In this document: positions 10,105-21,200 of the stretch, one piece after another
Position numbering within the stretch: position 1 is the stretch's first letter
Layout: every line of letters starts with the position of its first letter
NCBI GenBank assembly: GCA_047967505.1
Contig: CM106541.1
DNA length: 64,000 nt
Source: Dipteris shenzhenensis
Lineage: Eukaryota; Polypodiophyta; Polypodiopsida; Gleicheniales
Reading direction: 5' to 3' (one strand)
Notes under the pieces: model-generated
What the model saw: only the letters and a program-made list of their open reading frames with translations
Told to the model about the DNA's origin: nothing
Database searches by the model: none
Program-made: the position numbers and the translations under genes

Positions 10105-10430
10105 TGACAAAACATGCGTGCCTCAGGATCTATGGAGCACTCTAAGGTGGATGGAACCTGTGTGGAAACATGATGAAGAGAGTGCTCATGACATGTATCT
10201 CAAGTCAATTAGGTTCCAAGATAGATTAGCTTGGACTCATAAAGAGAATCTTGAGATAGTGCAAAGTGCTTGATTGATATTACTTCAAATGAACCTCCCT
10301 TTTATAGGTGAGGGTACTTACATCCATTTTGCTTGCTCACATGTGGGATATGTCCTACATGCCATGTGGCAGCTTACCCTTTGCTCATACCTTTGCTCTA
10401 CATGTGCTTATGGCACCATATCTCTCAACA
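10105..10430 (-). repeat. Nested element 5' LTR
   Basis: 326 bp, identical by eye to 7542-7867. The interrupted integrase resumes after the CCCTC duplication at 10431-10435. Confidence 0.95.
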
Positions 10431-10435
10431 CCCTC

Positions 10436-11186
10436 TTAATCCCACGAGTATCACAGAAATGCTGAAAGTCATGAGAGAGATACTCTCCACCATTGTCAGT
10501 CCGTAGGCATTTAAGCGTTCTACCTGACTGATTCTCAACCAAGGCCAGCCATTTCTGAAATACTTGGAACACATCACTCTTCCGAGCTATAGCATAAGCC
10601 CACACTTTCCTAGTTGCATCATCAATGAATGTCACATAGTATTCAGCCCCGCCTAATGACCGTGTAGGCATGGGACCACATACGTCTGAATGCACCAAAT
10701 CAAGCATTTCAAACTCTTTCTTTCCCCTTCTTTTATGGGCTGATTTAGTCTGCTTCCCATAGAGACAGTGCTCACAAAATTCAAAATCAGAGAAACTCAA
10801 ATGCGGTACATAACCCAAACGGCATAAGAGTTTCATTCCATTCTGGCTCATGTGCCCCAACCTGCAATGCCACAAAGAAGTGCTTGGCTGCTCGGTTATT
10901 GCAACAACATGATCAAATACCCCTGATACATGTAAGGGATACAAAGTCCCACACTTGGCACCCCTGGCCAAAAGCATAGAGCCCTTTTGAATTTTCCAAC
11001 TCTGAAAGCCAAAAGTGGTGTGAAAACTAGCATCATCTAGCTGACCCACTGAAATAAGACTCTTGGTCAGCTTAGGCACATGTCTCACATGTTTCAAAAC
11101 AAATGCAGACCCATTTGCAAAAGAAAACTTTATGTCACCTGCTCCCACTATGTCACATGCATAGTCGTTTCCAAGATGCACACAAC
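10436..11186 (-). pseudogene. pol: Copia A pol, N-terminal part: GAG-pre-integrase and integrase core
   Basis: Encodes the GAG-pre-integrase segment (SLWHCRLGHMSQNGMKLL, then FCEHCLYGKQTK, forming the HHCC zinc-binding region). The integrase core follows, with HSDVCGPMPTRSLGG and YYVTFIDDATRKVWAY for the first catalytic Asp pair and LRTDNGGEYLS for the second Asp. The frame is cut by the nested element inside CDTRG, just before the catalytic Glu region that lies at 7500. The junction with gag at 11187 needs one missing base, by comparison with Copia B, so this segment is out of frame with gag-protease. Confidence 0.92.
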
Positions 11187-12215
11187 TGTCTTTCCACTAT
11201 CATAAGTGGAGAACCATTCCCTATGGGGAGTAACATGGAATGAAGCACCAGAATCCAAAATCCAATCCTGGGAATATGCATCATCTGAAGTGGTAAGCAA
11301 CTCTGCAGATAAACTAGACATGAAGAGAACATCATTGTCACTATCACGTGTGACTGCATTGATCTCCTCGATCTTCACTTTTCCTTTGTCCTCCCTTGGA
11401 CTCTCTTCCTTTTGATTTGCACCCCAATTTGCATTCTTTTTCTTATCCTTTTGCTCTCTTTTCAGCTTGTAGCAATCCTTTTTCATATGGCCCTTCTTGC
11501 CACAATGGTAACACTCAATGTTCCGTGCCCTGGATTTGCTACGAGACTTCCCTCTTTCTTGGGACTTCCCCCTGAACTGTGATCTGCCCCTTTGCACATT
11601 TAAGGCTGCATCCTGCTTGTTGCCATCCATAGACTTCCGTCTAATCTCCTCGGCCAACAAGCTACCCACAACATCATCAAATTTCAGTACTCCACCAGGT
11701 GCAGAGTTACTGACAGCTGTACGGAAGGTATCCCATGAGGATGGCAATGAACATAAGAGAAATATTGCCTTAGTCTCCACATCAAAATTCATTTTCTGAG
11801 CCTGAAGCTGGCTGAAAATAATATTGAATTCATTCAAGTGAGAAGCAATGGACACCCCTTCCTTCATCTGCAGCTCAAACAACCTCTTCATGAGGTAAAC
11901 TTTATTAGAGGCAGTTTCCTTTTCATAAGTGGCACACAATTTCTTCCACAAATCTTCCATAGTCTGCTCATTTACTACTGTGAAATAAACTGACTCTGCA
12001 AGATGAAGTCTAATAGTAGACTTTGCTAATGCATCCAACTCATTCCAATCATCCTCAAACATATTTGCAGGCTTAGCTTCAATCCCTGCCAAGGGTTTAA
12101 TCTGCTTCTTTTGAATAAGCACATCCCTTATCTGTTCTTTCCACAAAGAAAAGTTTGTCCCATCAAACTTTTTAATGCTGAAAAACTCCTTTTCAGGCAT
12201 GGAAGAGGATGCCAT
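11187..12215 (-). pseudogene. gag: Copia A gag and protease
   Basis: The likely start is the ATG at 12215 (MASSSMPEKEFFSIKKFDG), the second Met of the frame and the one matching other Tnt1-like Gags; an upstream in-frame ATG at 12239 is also possible. Gag shows FDGTNFSLWKEQIRDVLIQK, then SNKVYLMKRLFELQMKEG and a CCHC zinc knuckle, CYHCGKKGHMKKDC. The protease follows with the catalytic ILDSGASFHVTP. A one-base deletion near 11187 (Copia B has ggttgtg where this copy has gttgtg) shifts the frame soon after the protease motif, so Pol is not in frame. Confidence 0.93.
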
Positions 12216-13624
12216 GATGCAAATAAAGCAAAATCCCAAATGCTAGTGCCTGCAAGAGAGAATCACACCAAATACCAGGTGCACCCAAATGTGTATGCCA
12301 CAATAGACTGAAATATCACCAAAATTCAAAACTCAAAGCATCTGACTCATGTGCATATACTATGCATCCATATGAGCAAATCTGGCCCAAAAGAAAATAC
12401 CAATAAGTGCCAAATGACTCAAGCATAAACACTGTCCACTGGCATATGAATCAATAATGTCTCATCCAAGAGAGCATAGCACTATCACTGCATCACCTGC
12501 AATGTTTCAAAGCTATCCCTCAGCATAAAATAGCATCCATGTGCAAAGCGTCCATAAAAAATAGCATCCCACAAGGCAATTTAGGCCTATCAGCGCATCC
12601 AACAAGGACCGCAATGCATCCAAATGGCCTATAAATCATCCACTGCAACCCAATGCACACCACGAATGAGCGCACACTGCTCAAACTGCAACCAGAGTGA
12701 TCTGCATAAGGTATGCTCAAGAAATCATAGTCCCACGGTAATGAGTGCTACTGAAAATAGGACCTGAGATGCTTCAAAACATGGGCGCCATTGCATAATC
12801 GGACTCAGCAAGAAAATCTGCAAATATCTCTCTTCTGCTAGAACTCCAAAATCCCAACCGATGAGTGAGAAATGGGAGTCAACACTTATCCACTGCCATG
12901 TGGCATAAATCTAAGGTTTCAAAACCTTAGTATGAAAAAATGCATAACAGAGAGACGAAATCGAATACACAGAGATTTATAACTCTGAAATTCCTCCACC
13001 GAATCACGCAAGAACTGATAGGTAGGGGTTTTTGGGCGTCCGGAACGCAATGGGACAGACGGTTTTGGAAACCGTTGTCTCAATCACTGGGTCCAACACA
13101 CGGACTGAAAAACGTTTTTGGAAACAGAGCTATCTGTAAACTCCACCGGAGTGCGAATGATGAGCAACATAAAAGTTTTAGGACCTCCTGAGTCCACCGG
13201 AACTGACAGATCTGCAAATGGTTGCTCCAAACTTGAGTTCCAACACCCGGGCAAAAAACGCAGGAACTGATACAGTGAGTCAGAAATCCACTGAAATGAT
13301 CCCAGATTCAAGAATGAAGGTGTTTCCAAGCTCCTGAAGTAATGTGGACACCAAAAGCAAGCAATAGTTGCCTCTACAAGTCAATACGAAGTCTCTGTCA
13401 TCGAACGGAACAGGGAAAAGCTCAAAAAACGACTTTTTCTTTGAAAGCTCTTAACAGGCTCTCAAAACCACTTCGCAAAGCCAAAGTGACTTTTCCAAAG
13501 GTTCCTCCAAGGTCTCTGCACACTCGGATGCAAGTAAAGTCACCCACAAAGCTTCCCACAAAGCTTCTCCTTCCTCCCACAGAGCTGCTGAGCTTCAAGC
13601 ATTCACGCACGCTCAGCTAGATCA
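12216..13624 (-). other. Copia A 5' leader
   Basis: 1.4 kb between PBS and gag with no convincing gene. Its counterpart is present in Copia B in two separated + strand pieces (34715-35215 and 31597-32536). Such a long leader would contain packaging and translation signals, but none can be picked out by eye. Confidence 0.75.
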
Positions 13625-13641
13625 CCCGGGCTCTGATACCA
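13625..13641 (-). other. Primer-binding site of Copia A
   Basis: The - strand reads TGGTATCAGAGCCCGGG, two bases after the LTR end, complementary to initiator Met tRNA. The LTR end plus these two bases form a short inverted repeat, TTGAGAG-TG-CTCTCAA. Confidence 0.93.
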
Positions 13642-13643
13642 GT

Positions 13644-13824
13644 TGAGAGTGCTCTCAACGGAAGCAAGAACGGAAGAGGGAGAGAGAGCGAGAGAGAGAG
13701 ACAGAGAGCCACACAAGTTTTGGTGGGTGCAGAACCACCCTAATCTTCTTTTTCATTCATTTATATGTGTGTTTGAGTATTGTACATAACCGGGGTTAAG
13801 GCACAGTGACCTTTAACCCCCACA
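13644..13824 (-). repeat. Copia A 5' LTR
   Basis: 181 bp, differing from 5030-5210 at one position that I see. The GGGTC duplication follows at 13825-13829 and the Copia D gag frame resumes at once. Confidence 0.95.
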
Positions 13825-13829
13825 GGGTC

Positions 13830-16530
13830 GCCAGTGGAAGATGATGATTTAGTTTCTGTGACCTTGAATGTCTAGGAAAGGATTATGCACAGTTCCGGAC
13901 ATCCATTGCCATCCGTGAAAAATTTCCTGACTTTGAGGAGTTGATTGCTCTTCTAATTTCTGAAGAGCAGAGAAATGGTGGTGCATCTTCCTCAGGAGGA
14001 ACTTCAAAAGAAACTGTCTTCTACTCAAATGCTGGAACGGGTAGAGGCAAAGGTAGAGCAAGCCGATCTAGAGGCCGCCGTGGCAAAAATCAAAATATGC
14101 AGCAAATTCAAGAAAACCAATCCTATGGAGGAGGACGTGGTAACCTTAGAGGCAGGGGGAGCCAAAGAGGTCATGGTGGATGGTAGAGAGGCCAAAATGC
14201 AAATAGCAATGTTGAATGCTACTACTATGGTAAAATGGGTCATATGGCTAAAGATTGCTATAAAAAGCATAATGACATTATGAATGGAAAATTGCAGCAA
14301 GGTAATTATGCATCCTCTAGTAGACAGGGTGATGACAGAAATGAGCATTTGTTTATGGTGCAGCACATGACCAGTTTTGTGACAAGTGCAGAAGAAAGCA
14401 ATGATGTGTGGTATGTTGACTCAGGTGCGTCAAACCACATGACAGGTCATGCAGAATGGATGTAGGATGCAAGGAAAATGAAAAAACTAGGATTTGTGGA
14501 GACTGGTGATGATATTGCACGTCCTATTGTGCAGATTGGTAAAATTCCTTTGTCTAGGTAGGATGGGAAAAAGAAATACCTGTCTGATGTATTTCATGTC
14601 CCGAACATCACCAAGAACATGGTTTCTATTGGTCAAATGGTTGAGCAGGGCTTACAGGTCAGATTTAATCCTCATGGATTCTTTGTTGAGGATATGAAAA
14701 ATAAAGGTCGCTTGATAGCAAAAGGGAAGAAGAAGGGTAGGATGTTTATGTTGGATGCAGACATGCCTGAATTGAGTGCAGCAATGTTTGCACATGGGAC
14801 TAGTGTAGTTGCAGATATTGATATCTAGCATAAACGCATTGGTCATGTTAATGTACAGCGACTAAAATTAATGCAGGCCCAAAATATTATTGCAAGATTG
14901 CCTAAGTTCAAGGTTGCAAAAATGCATAAGATATGTGAAGCCAGTCAATTTGGAAAACAGGCAAGGAAACCATTTCCTAGACATGTTCAAGAGAGTAAGA
15001 GGCCATTGGAACCATTCCACTCTGATGTGTGGACTACTAAAGCTGCATCTATTGGAGGTTGCCATTATTTTGTCACTTTTATTGATGACTACAGTAGAAA
15101 AGTTTGGGTGCATTTTATGAAAAAAAAAGTGAATATTTGGGCATTTCAAAGCTTTTAAAGCTATGGTTGAAAAGGAACCGGCCTACAAATAAAATGCCTA
15201 AGGTCAGATGGAGGGGGAGAGTATCTCTCAAATGACTTTGCAAGGTTCCTGTAGGAGCATGGCATAAAGTAGCAATATTCATGCAGTCATACCCCATGGC
15301 AAAATGGACTTGCAGAAAGGAAAAATAGGCATATTGGAGAGGTAGCTCGTGCCATGCTCAACGAAAAAGACCTACCAGATTATTATTGGGCTGAAGCAGT
15401 TGCTACAGCAGTCTACATTATGAACAAGACTCCCACTGTAGCAATACATGGCATGATGCCAGAGGAGAGGTATAGTGGTAGGAAACCAGATATTTCTCAT
15501 TTGAAAGTTTTTGGTTGCATTGCCTATGTTCATGTGCCAGATGAGTTGAGATCCAAGTTGTGGATCCAAAAGTTGACAAGTGCATCTTTATTGGTTATTC
15601 TCTACAGCAAAAAGGGTATAGATGCTATAACCCTTCTACGCGTAAGTTTATAGTGAGTAGAGATGTTTTTGATGAGATGAGCAGCTGGTATAAACCAATA
15701 AATGTGATTGATAATGTAGATGCACAAAATGGTAATGCTGCACAGAATTCACAGTAGCAATAACAAAATATTAGTGGACCTATGGTGTCCTCTAGCAGTG
15801 GTTCACATACTTTGCCATGGATAGGCAGATTGAGATCAGGAGAATCTCCTCAAAGCAATGCAGATAGTGGTATGCAAGTATCACGAAAAGGAAAAGAGAA
15901 AGTAGATCAGCCCATGGTTGATGTGAATGCAGGTCATTCTTATGTGGATGGTGAATCTAGTGGCTCAGAACAGAGCCTTGATGATGAGTTGGGTATTCCT
16001 TCTGTTGTTACACCTGGAGTAAGGAAGACAAGGGATGTTTTGAGAGCACCTGGTAGTGAGCCTATTTTGCGCAGGTCTACCATAGTTAAGTATCTTGTGG
16101 ATAGGCTGAAATATGATGGATTTACAGCCATTCACTATGCCTATATGGTCAAAGTGATACAAGAACTAGAACCCACTTCTTTTGAGCAAGCCATGGGAAA
16201 AGAAAAATAGGAGAAAGCCATGGATGAAGAAATGGATGCCTTAGAAGCAAATGCTACATGGGAATTGGTGCCTTTGCCAAAAGACAAGAATGCAATTGGC
16301 TGCAAGTGGGTTTATAAGGTGAAGCACAATACAGATGGTTCTGTGAGCAGATACAAGGCAAGATTAGTTGTGAAGGGGTATGCACAGACATATGGCATTG
16401 AGTATGAAGAAACATTCAGTCCGGTTGCAAGGATGGCAATTGTAAGAGCAGTCATTGCTATGGCTACATCGAAGGGATGGTCTTTACATCAGATGGATGT
16501 AAAGAATGCCTTCTTGCATGGTGATTTGTA
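13830..16530 (+). pseudogene. pol: Copia D gag remainder, protease, integrase and RT start
   Basis: In order: the Gag C-terminal half (LISEEQRNGG near 13960) with an RG-rich linker (14040-14180); a damaged zinc knuckle CYYYGKMGHMAKDC, where the second Cys is Tyr (about 14215-14260); protease VWYVDSGASNHMTGH (about 14410); GAG-pre-integrase; integrase with FVTFIDDYSRKVWVHFM (about 15070) and GEYLSNDF (about 15215); integrase C-terminus YYWAEAVATAVYIMN (15380) and [18 protein letters not shown] (15580); then RT with [20 protein letters not shown] and [14 protein letters not shown] at the end. Frameshifts occur near 15130 and 15560. In-frame stops include TAG at 14184, 14463, 14569, 14826, 15252, 15270, 15754 and 16208 and TAA at 15760. 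RT catalytic residues, RNase H and the 3' LTR are lost. Confidence 0.9.
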
Positions 16531-17323
16531 GATTGGAAGTAATTGTGGTTAAGCATACTTAACCTTGGTTGAGACTATCTGGTTTAGTTAAGTCACCACT
16601 AGCAGTCAAGTTTACCACAAGCTGGTTTAGGTCTGGTTTAGGTTCAGGATTGGTTAACTGCCACATCACCAAGTGTCACCTAAGCACATAGCCCCTGCCA
16701 AGCATGGTTTGGAATTCTGCATGTGAATCCCTGTGCCACATTAGCAAAGGCCATCTCTTCTCCACAAAATCTTCGACTAGGCGTAACTCTCAATCTAGAA
16801 AGAATTTGGACACGCTCCAAAAAGGAAAAGTGATCGTCTTTTTGAGCTCTACGTGCCTGTTAAGTCAGAATCATTGTATGCAATTAGACACTACCAATAT
16901 TGAAAGAAATCAATTGGTAAGACCGTTGCATTAAATGGAAAAGCGACACATGAATGCAAAAAGCATGCCAAAAGCACAAGTGCATGAGATGACCATAGCA
17001 CAAAGCATGGCATCCACATAGAAAGCATTAAGGCACATGGAAGAACAAAGCATCATGCATCAAGCTACGTCAAGCGAAGAAGTGAACGCCATTGACATGA
17101 AGCATTGAAAAGTAAAATCCTTTCCACCTTCAGCCCATATGTTTGTAAATCAAGCGTGACCACCTGAGAGTAGCTATGAAAGCACCCAGGGGAGGTATTG
17201 ACATGTAAAAACCACACTTGACCACCTTAAGTAGCAATGCAAGCACTAAGGGGAGGTGATGGAATGTAACTCACATCTGACCACCTTGCAGTAGCCAAAG
17301 GATTATGGCACCAAGGGGAGGGA
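16531..17323 (+). mobile_element. 3' fragment of the non-autonomous LTR family
   Basis: Opposite in orientation to the nested element and clearly related to its 7868-8560 part. Examples are ggaattctgcatgtgaatcc at about 16711 and the three units ending in cccaggggagg, ctaaggggagg and ccaaggggagg at 17205-17323. It starts abruptly at the end of truncated Copia D. The sequence after the last PPT-like tract (tcctcacagatgttgac) does not match the 326-bp LTR, so either the LTR is lost or this copy belongs to a subfamily with another LTR. Confidence 0.75.
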
Positions 17324-17501
17324 TCCTCACAGATGTTGACTATTCAAAGGGCACTCTCTATAAGAAGCCTATCATGTATTGTTGATTACAAGCACATTTG
17401 GAATAGATTGAGTGTTTCATACTTCCTGTCTCTCTCCCCATGGCTTTTCGTATTTGGTTTGATCCTCCGTGATCTTTATGCTCATTAAGTGATAGATTAG
17501 G
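17324..17501. other. No gene; possible unrecognised LTR piece
   Basis: TGTTGACTATTCAAAGG at 17334 could be an LTR start because it follows a PPT-like tract by about ten bases, but no second copy exists in the window. Nothing else is recognised before Copia E. Confidence 0.3.
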
Positions 17502-19008
17502 CTAATACGATCCGCACTTTGTCGTCGTCTTATGAGGACACATATTCTGTTTACCATAAATGCAATGCTCACAATTTTTCAATTGTGAAAATTTAAGAGA
17601 CGGGATATAACCAAGACGAGACAACTCTTCCATTCCTTTGACACTCATGTGTCCAAGCTGGCTATGCCACAATGAAACCTTTGGCAGCTTGGCAATAGAA
17701 GCATCACCAGATACAATAATTTTTCCAGCAACTAATGGATAGAGAGTGTCCATCTTAGGACCCCTAGCAACAACCATGGGGCCCTTTACTATCTTCCACT
17801 TCTGAGCACCAAAAGTGGTGTGATATCTCATATCATCAAGTTGTCCCGTACTAATGAGATTCTTCTTAAGTTCAGGGATGTAGCATACATCATGAAGCAT
17901 GAAAGCTGAACCATCATAGAGCTGCAATTTCACGTCACCCATTCCCTCTATGAGGCATGCATGATTATCTCCCAAATACACATATTGAGGCTTCCGAACA
18001 CGGTACTTGCTGAAGCTGTTTTTGAAAGGAGTAACATGGAAAGAAGCCCTTGAATCAATCAGCCATGTGTTAAGATCTGAGAGACACCCCACATGTAGAG
18101 AGTGTGCACTGATAGTAGAGGTAAAAAGAAGATCTGAAGAGCAATGGCTGCCATCAGACATATAATTCAGCTCCTCTATCTTGACAGAAGACTTCTTAGA
18201 ATGAGGCACAATGGCCTTCGAATCATCACTTGCATTTGCCTTTTGCTTGCCCTCTTTCTTTTCTGCTTTCAACTTCCAACATTGCTTTTTAAGATGTCCC
18301 TTTTTGCCACAATGATCGCATTCAACATCCTTTTTGGAGCGGGGCTTGCTCCTACCATTTCTGTCCTGACTCTTGCCTCTATTCTTGGTTCGGCCACGTG
18401 CTTGCAATGCATTCCCTTTCCCACTTGAGTTGTTCTTTCGATTCATATCTTCCTGCAGGATGGCACCCTCCACATCTGCCACATTTAAGAGAGGATTGGA
18501 GTTGCTTGTGGCTGTCCTAAAAGTGTCCCAAGTTTCTGGCAATGAACCTAAGAGAATTACAGCCTGTACCTCCTCATCTAGTTTCAGCCCTTGTGCAAGC
18601 ACTTGGCTGAATATGCTTTTAAACTCATTTATGTGTGCACTGACTGATGTTCCCTCTTTCATCTCGAGACTTGTAAGCTTCTTGAGCCAATAAACCTTGC
18701 CTGTGGCACTCTTTTGAGAGTAAGTGTTCTCTAACTGCTGCCACATTGCCCATGCATTGGGCATATCCCATATCCCAGGAAGAAGAGAATCCACAATTGA
18801 TAGCATGAGTGTGGAACACGTAAGCTCATCTATGTTAAGCCACTGTTCATCACTAATGGCGGAGGGCTTGACACCCTTTTCCCTTATAGGGAGATGCTGA
18901 CTCTTCTGCAACAAAACATTGTACACCTGGGTCCTCCAGATGTCGCAGCTCTTAGCACCCTCAAGCTTTCGGATGTGGAGCAAAGATGAGCTCTCTCCTG
19001 ATGAAGCC
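17502..19008 (-). pseudogene. gag: Copia E gag-protease-GAG-pre-integrase fragment
   Basis: One open frame of about 500 residues. The likely start is ATG at 19008 (MASSGESSSLLHIRKLEG). It encodes a Tnt1/Tork-like Gag (WRTQVYNVLLQK, TGKVYWLKKLTSLEMKEGTS, SLPETWDTFRTATSNS), a zinc knuckle CDHCGKKGHLKKQC and a protease whose active-site triad reads DSR instead of DSG (WLIDSRASFHVTP). GAG-pre-integrase follows (LWHSQLGHMSVKGMEELSRL, CEHCIYGKQ). The frame ends at the loss of homology near 17502; integrase core, RT, RNase H and LTRs are absent. It is a relative of Copia A, not the same family. The DSR change would inactivate the protease. Confidence 0.88.
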
Positions 19009-19675
19009 ATATCAGCAAATAGAACCAAGAAATAAAGTGTGTGACTCCCTGCAAGCACTTAGAAGTGCTCAACAAAGTATCTCCAAAGCGTGGAAACACT
19101 CCCACAGATCGGTGGCCTATTTCAGGACCCCTAGTCGACCGTTTTGGGCGGACTAGGTCGGTCACCCAATTGGGTCCAACCGGCTATGACTAGTGGCTAT
19201 ATAAGAGCAAGCCCATGAAGCCCACTTCATCACTGGCTACAGCAACCTTGATTCCTTAGCATCTAGCCTCTGTCCTCTACCGTTTCCAGCTCGCCATCAA
19301 AGCTTCTTTCATAGGATCACACGGCTGGGAGGTAGCGCCATCTATTGTATCAACTCTATAGTAATCAAAATTTTGATTCTCCATACTATCTGGTTTTCTC
19401 TCGCGTACGAGATCCTATTATCTGTTAAGCACAGACGTTGTATTGGAAGCACTGTTCTCTCCTACTAGCCTTGCATGAAGCAATTTGTTGCCCTCAATAA
19501 CTGAATTTTTGCTCAATTTCCTATCGCTCATGCTTGCACATTTGCCTTTGTTAGTTTTTGCACATTTGCCTTTGTTAGTTTCCATAGTTCTCTTCCTTGG
19601 ATTTCTTGCTTTCTCACTGCTCACAGCCCTTGCGTTTCTACAGGTGTCTCCTTTGTGTGCTTGCTCTACTACCAT
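19009..19675. other. Spacer with an isolated TATA-like box; no gene
   Basis: Contains a + strand TATATAAG at about 19197, preceded by a GC-richer stretch with repeated ggtcgg/gaccgg elements, and two copies of ttgcacatttgcctttgttagtttt-like sequence at 19533-19575 (tandem, about 24 bp). It could be the LTR or leader of an unrecognised element. There is no second copy here to define ends. Confidence 0.35.
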
Positions 19676-21200
19676 GGTGATCTACAACACCTTCACTAAG
19701 CTTGACACAAATCTCACTGCTATTCAAGACTGGTTGCATTGCACACAACTCTTGGAAGTAGCCATGCTGTCATGGAGGACCACCCCCATCCATACCAAGT
19801 CTCAAAGCATCATTACCTAGATAAATCATGGCAACCTCATCCACTACAATAATTGTTTTGCTACCTAATAAGCCAGCCTCACTTCCCTAGGTATCTGCCA
19901 CTATGCGCCTACAATTTTGGCCACCACTAAGCCCCCAAACCCCACTCACTCTGGCATTAATATATCAATCATCACAGAATATAAGTGCAAAGTTCAAATA
20001 GAAAGCCTAGTAAACGTGCAACCTGATGCCCTACAAGTGTCACTACACCAGGTCCCCAAACTCCAAGTTGCAGAACATTGTGCCAAATACTTGTCGAAGT
20101 TCCTTGCCACCACTAAGAAATAGTTGTGCCTGGAAGTAGATTGGTTGTGTGCCACTCTTGCTAGAACCACCCACCAGGTAACAACATAAAGGGAGCATCT
20201 TAAACACCTAGTCAAGCATCTACAAAAGAAGTCACCTTGCTCTGCCAAGCACAGAGGGATTTCTATGTAGAGCCTGTTAGGATGCTCGATAGCCTTTACC
20301 AACAGTATGCTAATGCAAATGCTTGTCCTAATTCTTGATGCCTAGGTTTAGTCTCTCTACAATCCAACAACATAGAACCTAAAAGGGTTATCCAAGCTCT
20401 TTGATCTCCTTACGACGTAGCTAGCCAAGAAGTGGTAGTAGTACATTGAATAGTTGAGCACATCCTCATCCCTGACTAAAAATGCTTGGTGATCCTTCCT
20501 TGAGACAAGATAGGGCTAGATGCCAACAACACAAGTGCATCTATGTAGTCCCCCAAGTAGGTCTTGCAGATGATTGGACCCAATCATTAGCCACATGCAT
20601 GCATTGTGACATTGTCCCAACTAACAACACCAAGATGGACAACACACAAAATGTGGCTAAAGACCTTGATAAGAGAAAGGCACCCATAATAATCAAACTA
20701 CCATGCCCAAACTCTGTCACCCTCCTTGCTGACCTAGTCCAAGGATTCTCTCCAAAGTCCTAGTGCAATGTGCTCTTGAAGGAGTAGATACTAGCACTCT
20801 AGCACAACTAGGATGTGGCCAAGGTAGACCTTGAGGCAACCAGGCTACCATTTGACTTGGAGGGTAAGGCTTGGAGCAAAGAACAAGAGGAGAAGGACAA
20901 GGAAATATTGTCCCTCAAATAGCATAGCACGTGCTCCAAAGGCACCTGGGGTTATTGAAAGAGGAAGTTGTGGCTTGGGCTAACACATCTAAACACCCCT
21001 TGTCCAGTGCCACCACCATTCCCACCATTACCAAAAACTTATGGGGCAAGAAGAAGACCTTTGAGTGGTAGCATTTCCTCCAAGTCACTCACGAGAAGGA
21101 CAAGCTCAGCAAGGAGGTGATTGATTTACGCATGGGCACCCCAAGAGCTCTATTGCAAGTAGCAGAACTTGTAGGAGGAACTAACTAGTGCCCAACAATG
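19676..21200 (+). pseudogene. Decayed coding sequence of unknown family
   Basis: Several + strand stretches read as protein if single nonsense codons and a few frame changes are ignored: 19676-20125, 20210-20520 in another frame, and 20482-20935. Of the stops, most are TAG or TAA where CAG or CAA would fit, for example TAG at 20761, 20785, 20800 and 20809 inside one otherwise open frame, and others are TGA where CGA would fit (20335-20510). A later part (21090-21200) is Glu/Lys-rich and probably coiled coil. I recognise no domain; a retroelement gag or accessory protein is the likeliest origin. Certainly not translated as a whole. Confidence 0.45.

Larger units (their letters stand above)
7542..10430 (-). 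mobile_element. Non-autonomous LTR retrotransposon nested in Copia A integrase
   Basis: 2,889 bp, bounded by two 326-bp direct repeats (7542-7867 and 10105-10430) that look identical base for base, starting TGACAAAAC and ending CTCAACA, with the 5-bp TSD CCCTC. A PBS (sense TGGTATCAGAGC) adjoins the right LTR and a PPT (sense AAGGGGAGG) adjoins the left one, so it is on the - strand. The 2.2-kb interior has no Gag, protease, RT or integrase motif on either strand. It is intermediate in size between TRIM and LARD elements and must use proteins supplied in trans. The identical LTRs imply a very recent insertion. Confidence 0.93.
5030..13824 (-). mobile_element. Copia A: complete Tnt1/Tork-like LTR element with a nested insertion
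   Basis: Bounded by 181-bp LTRs (5030-5210 and 13644-13824) that differ at one position I could find, and by the TSD GGGTC. Reading on the - strand: 5' LTR, PBS, 1.4-kb leader, gag-protease, integrase, RT, RNase H, PPT, 3' LTR. Without the nested element (7542-10430 plus 5 bp) it is about 5.9 kb. The integrase coding region is split by that insertion and gag-pol has a one-base deletion near 11187; otherwise the reading frames are long and open, which fits the nearly identical LTRs and a recent insertion. Confidence 0.95.
3709..16530 (+). mobile_element. Copia D: old, 3'-truncated Ty1/Copia element split by Copia A
   Basis: The order on the + strand is LTR (3709-4070), initiator-Met PBS (4073), gag start (4620-5029), an 8.8-kb insertion (Copia A plus its duplicated GGGTC), then gag remainder, protease, integrase and the start of reverse transcriptase (13830-16530). 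The gag frame continues across the insertion. Sequence stops resembling RT after the GDL motif at 16530, where unrelated repeat DNA begins; RNase H, PPT and 3' LTR are missing. The many in-frame TAG and TAA codons make this the oldest layer of the nest. Confidence 0.88.

Noticed and set aside
17334-17501. 3' LTR of the non-autonomous fragment
   Set aside because: Does not match the 326-bp LTR and has no second copy here; kept only as a possibility in the spacer note.
20482-20935. A reassigned genetic code with UAG as glutamine
   Set aside because: Other stops (TAA, TGA) and frameshifts are also present, Copia A in the same window is open without needing recoding, and its genes use TAG or TGA as stops. 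Deamination of CAG and CGA explains the pattern.
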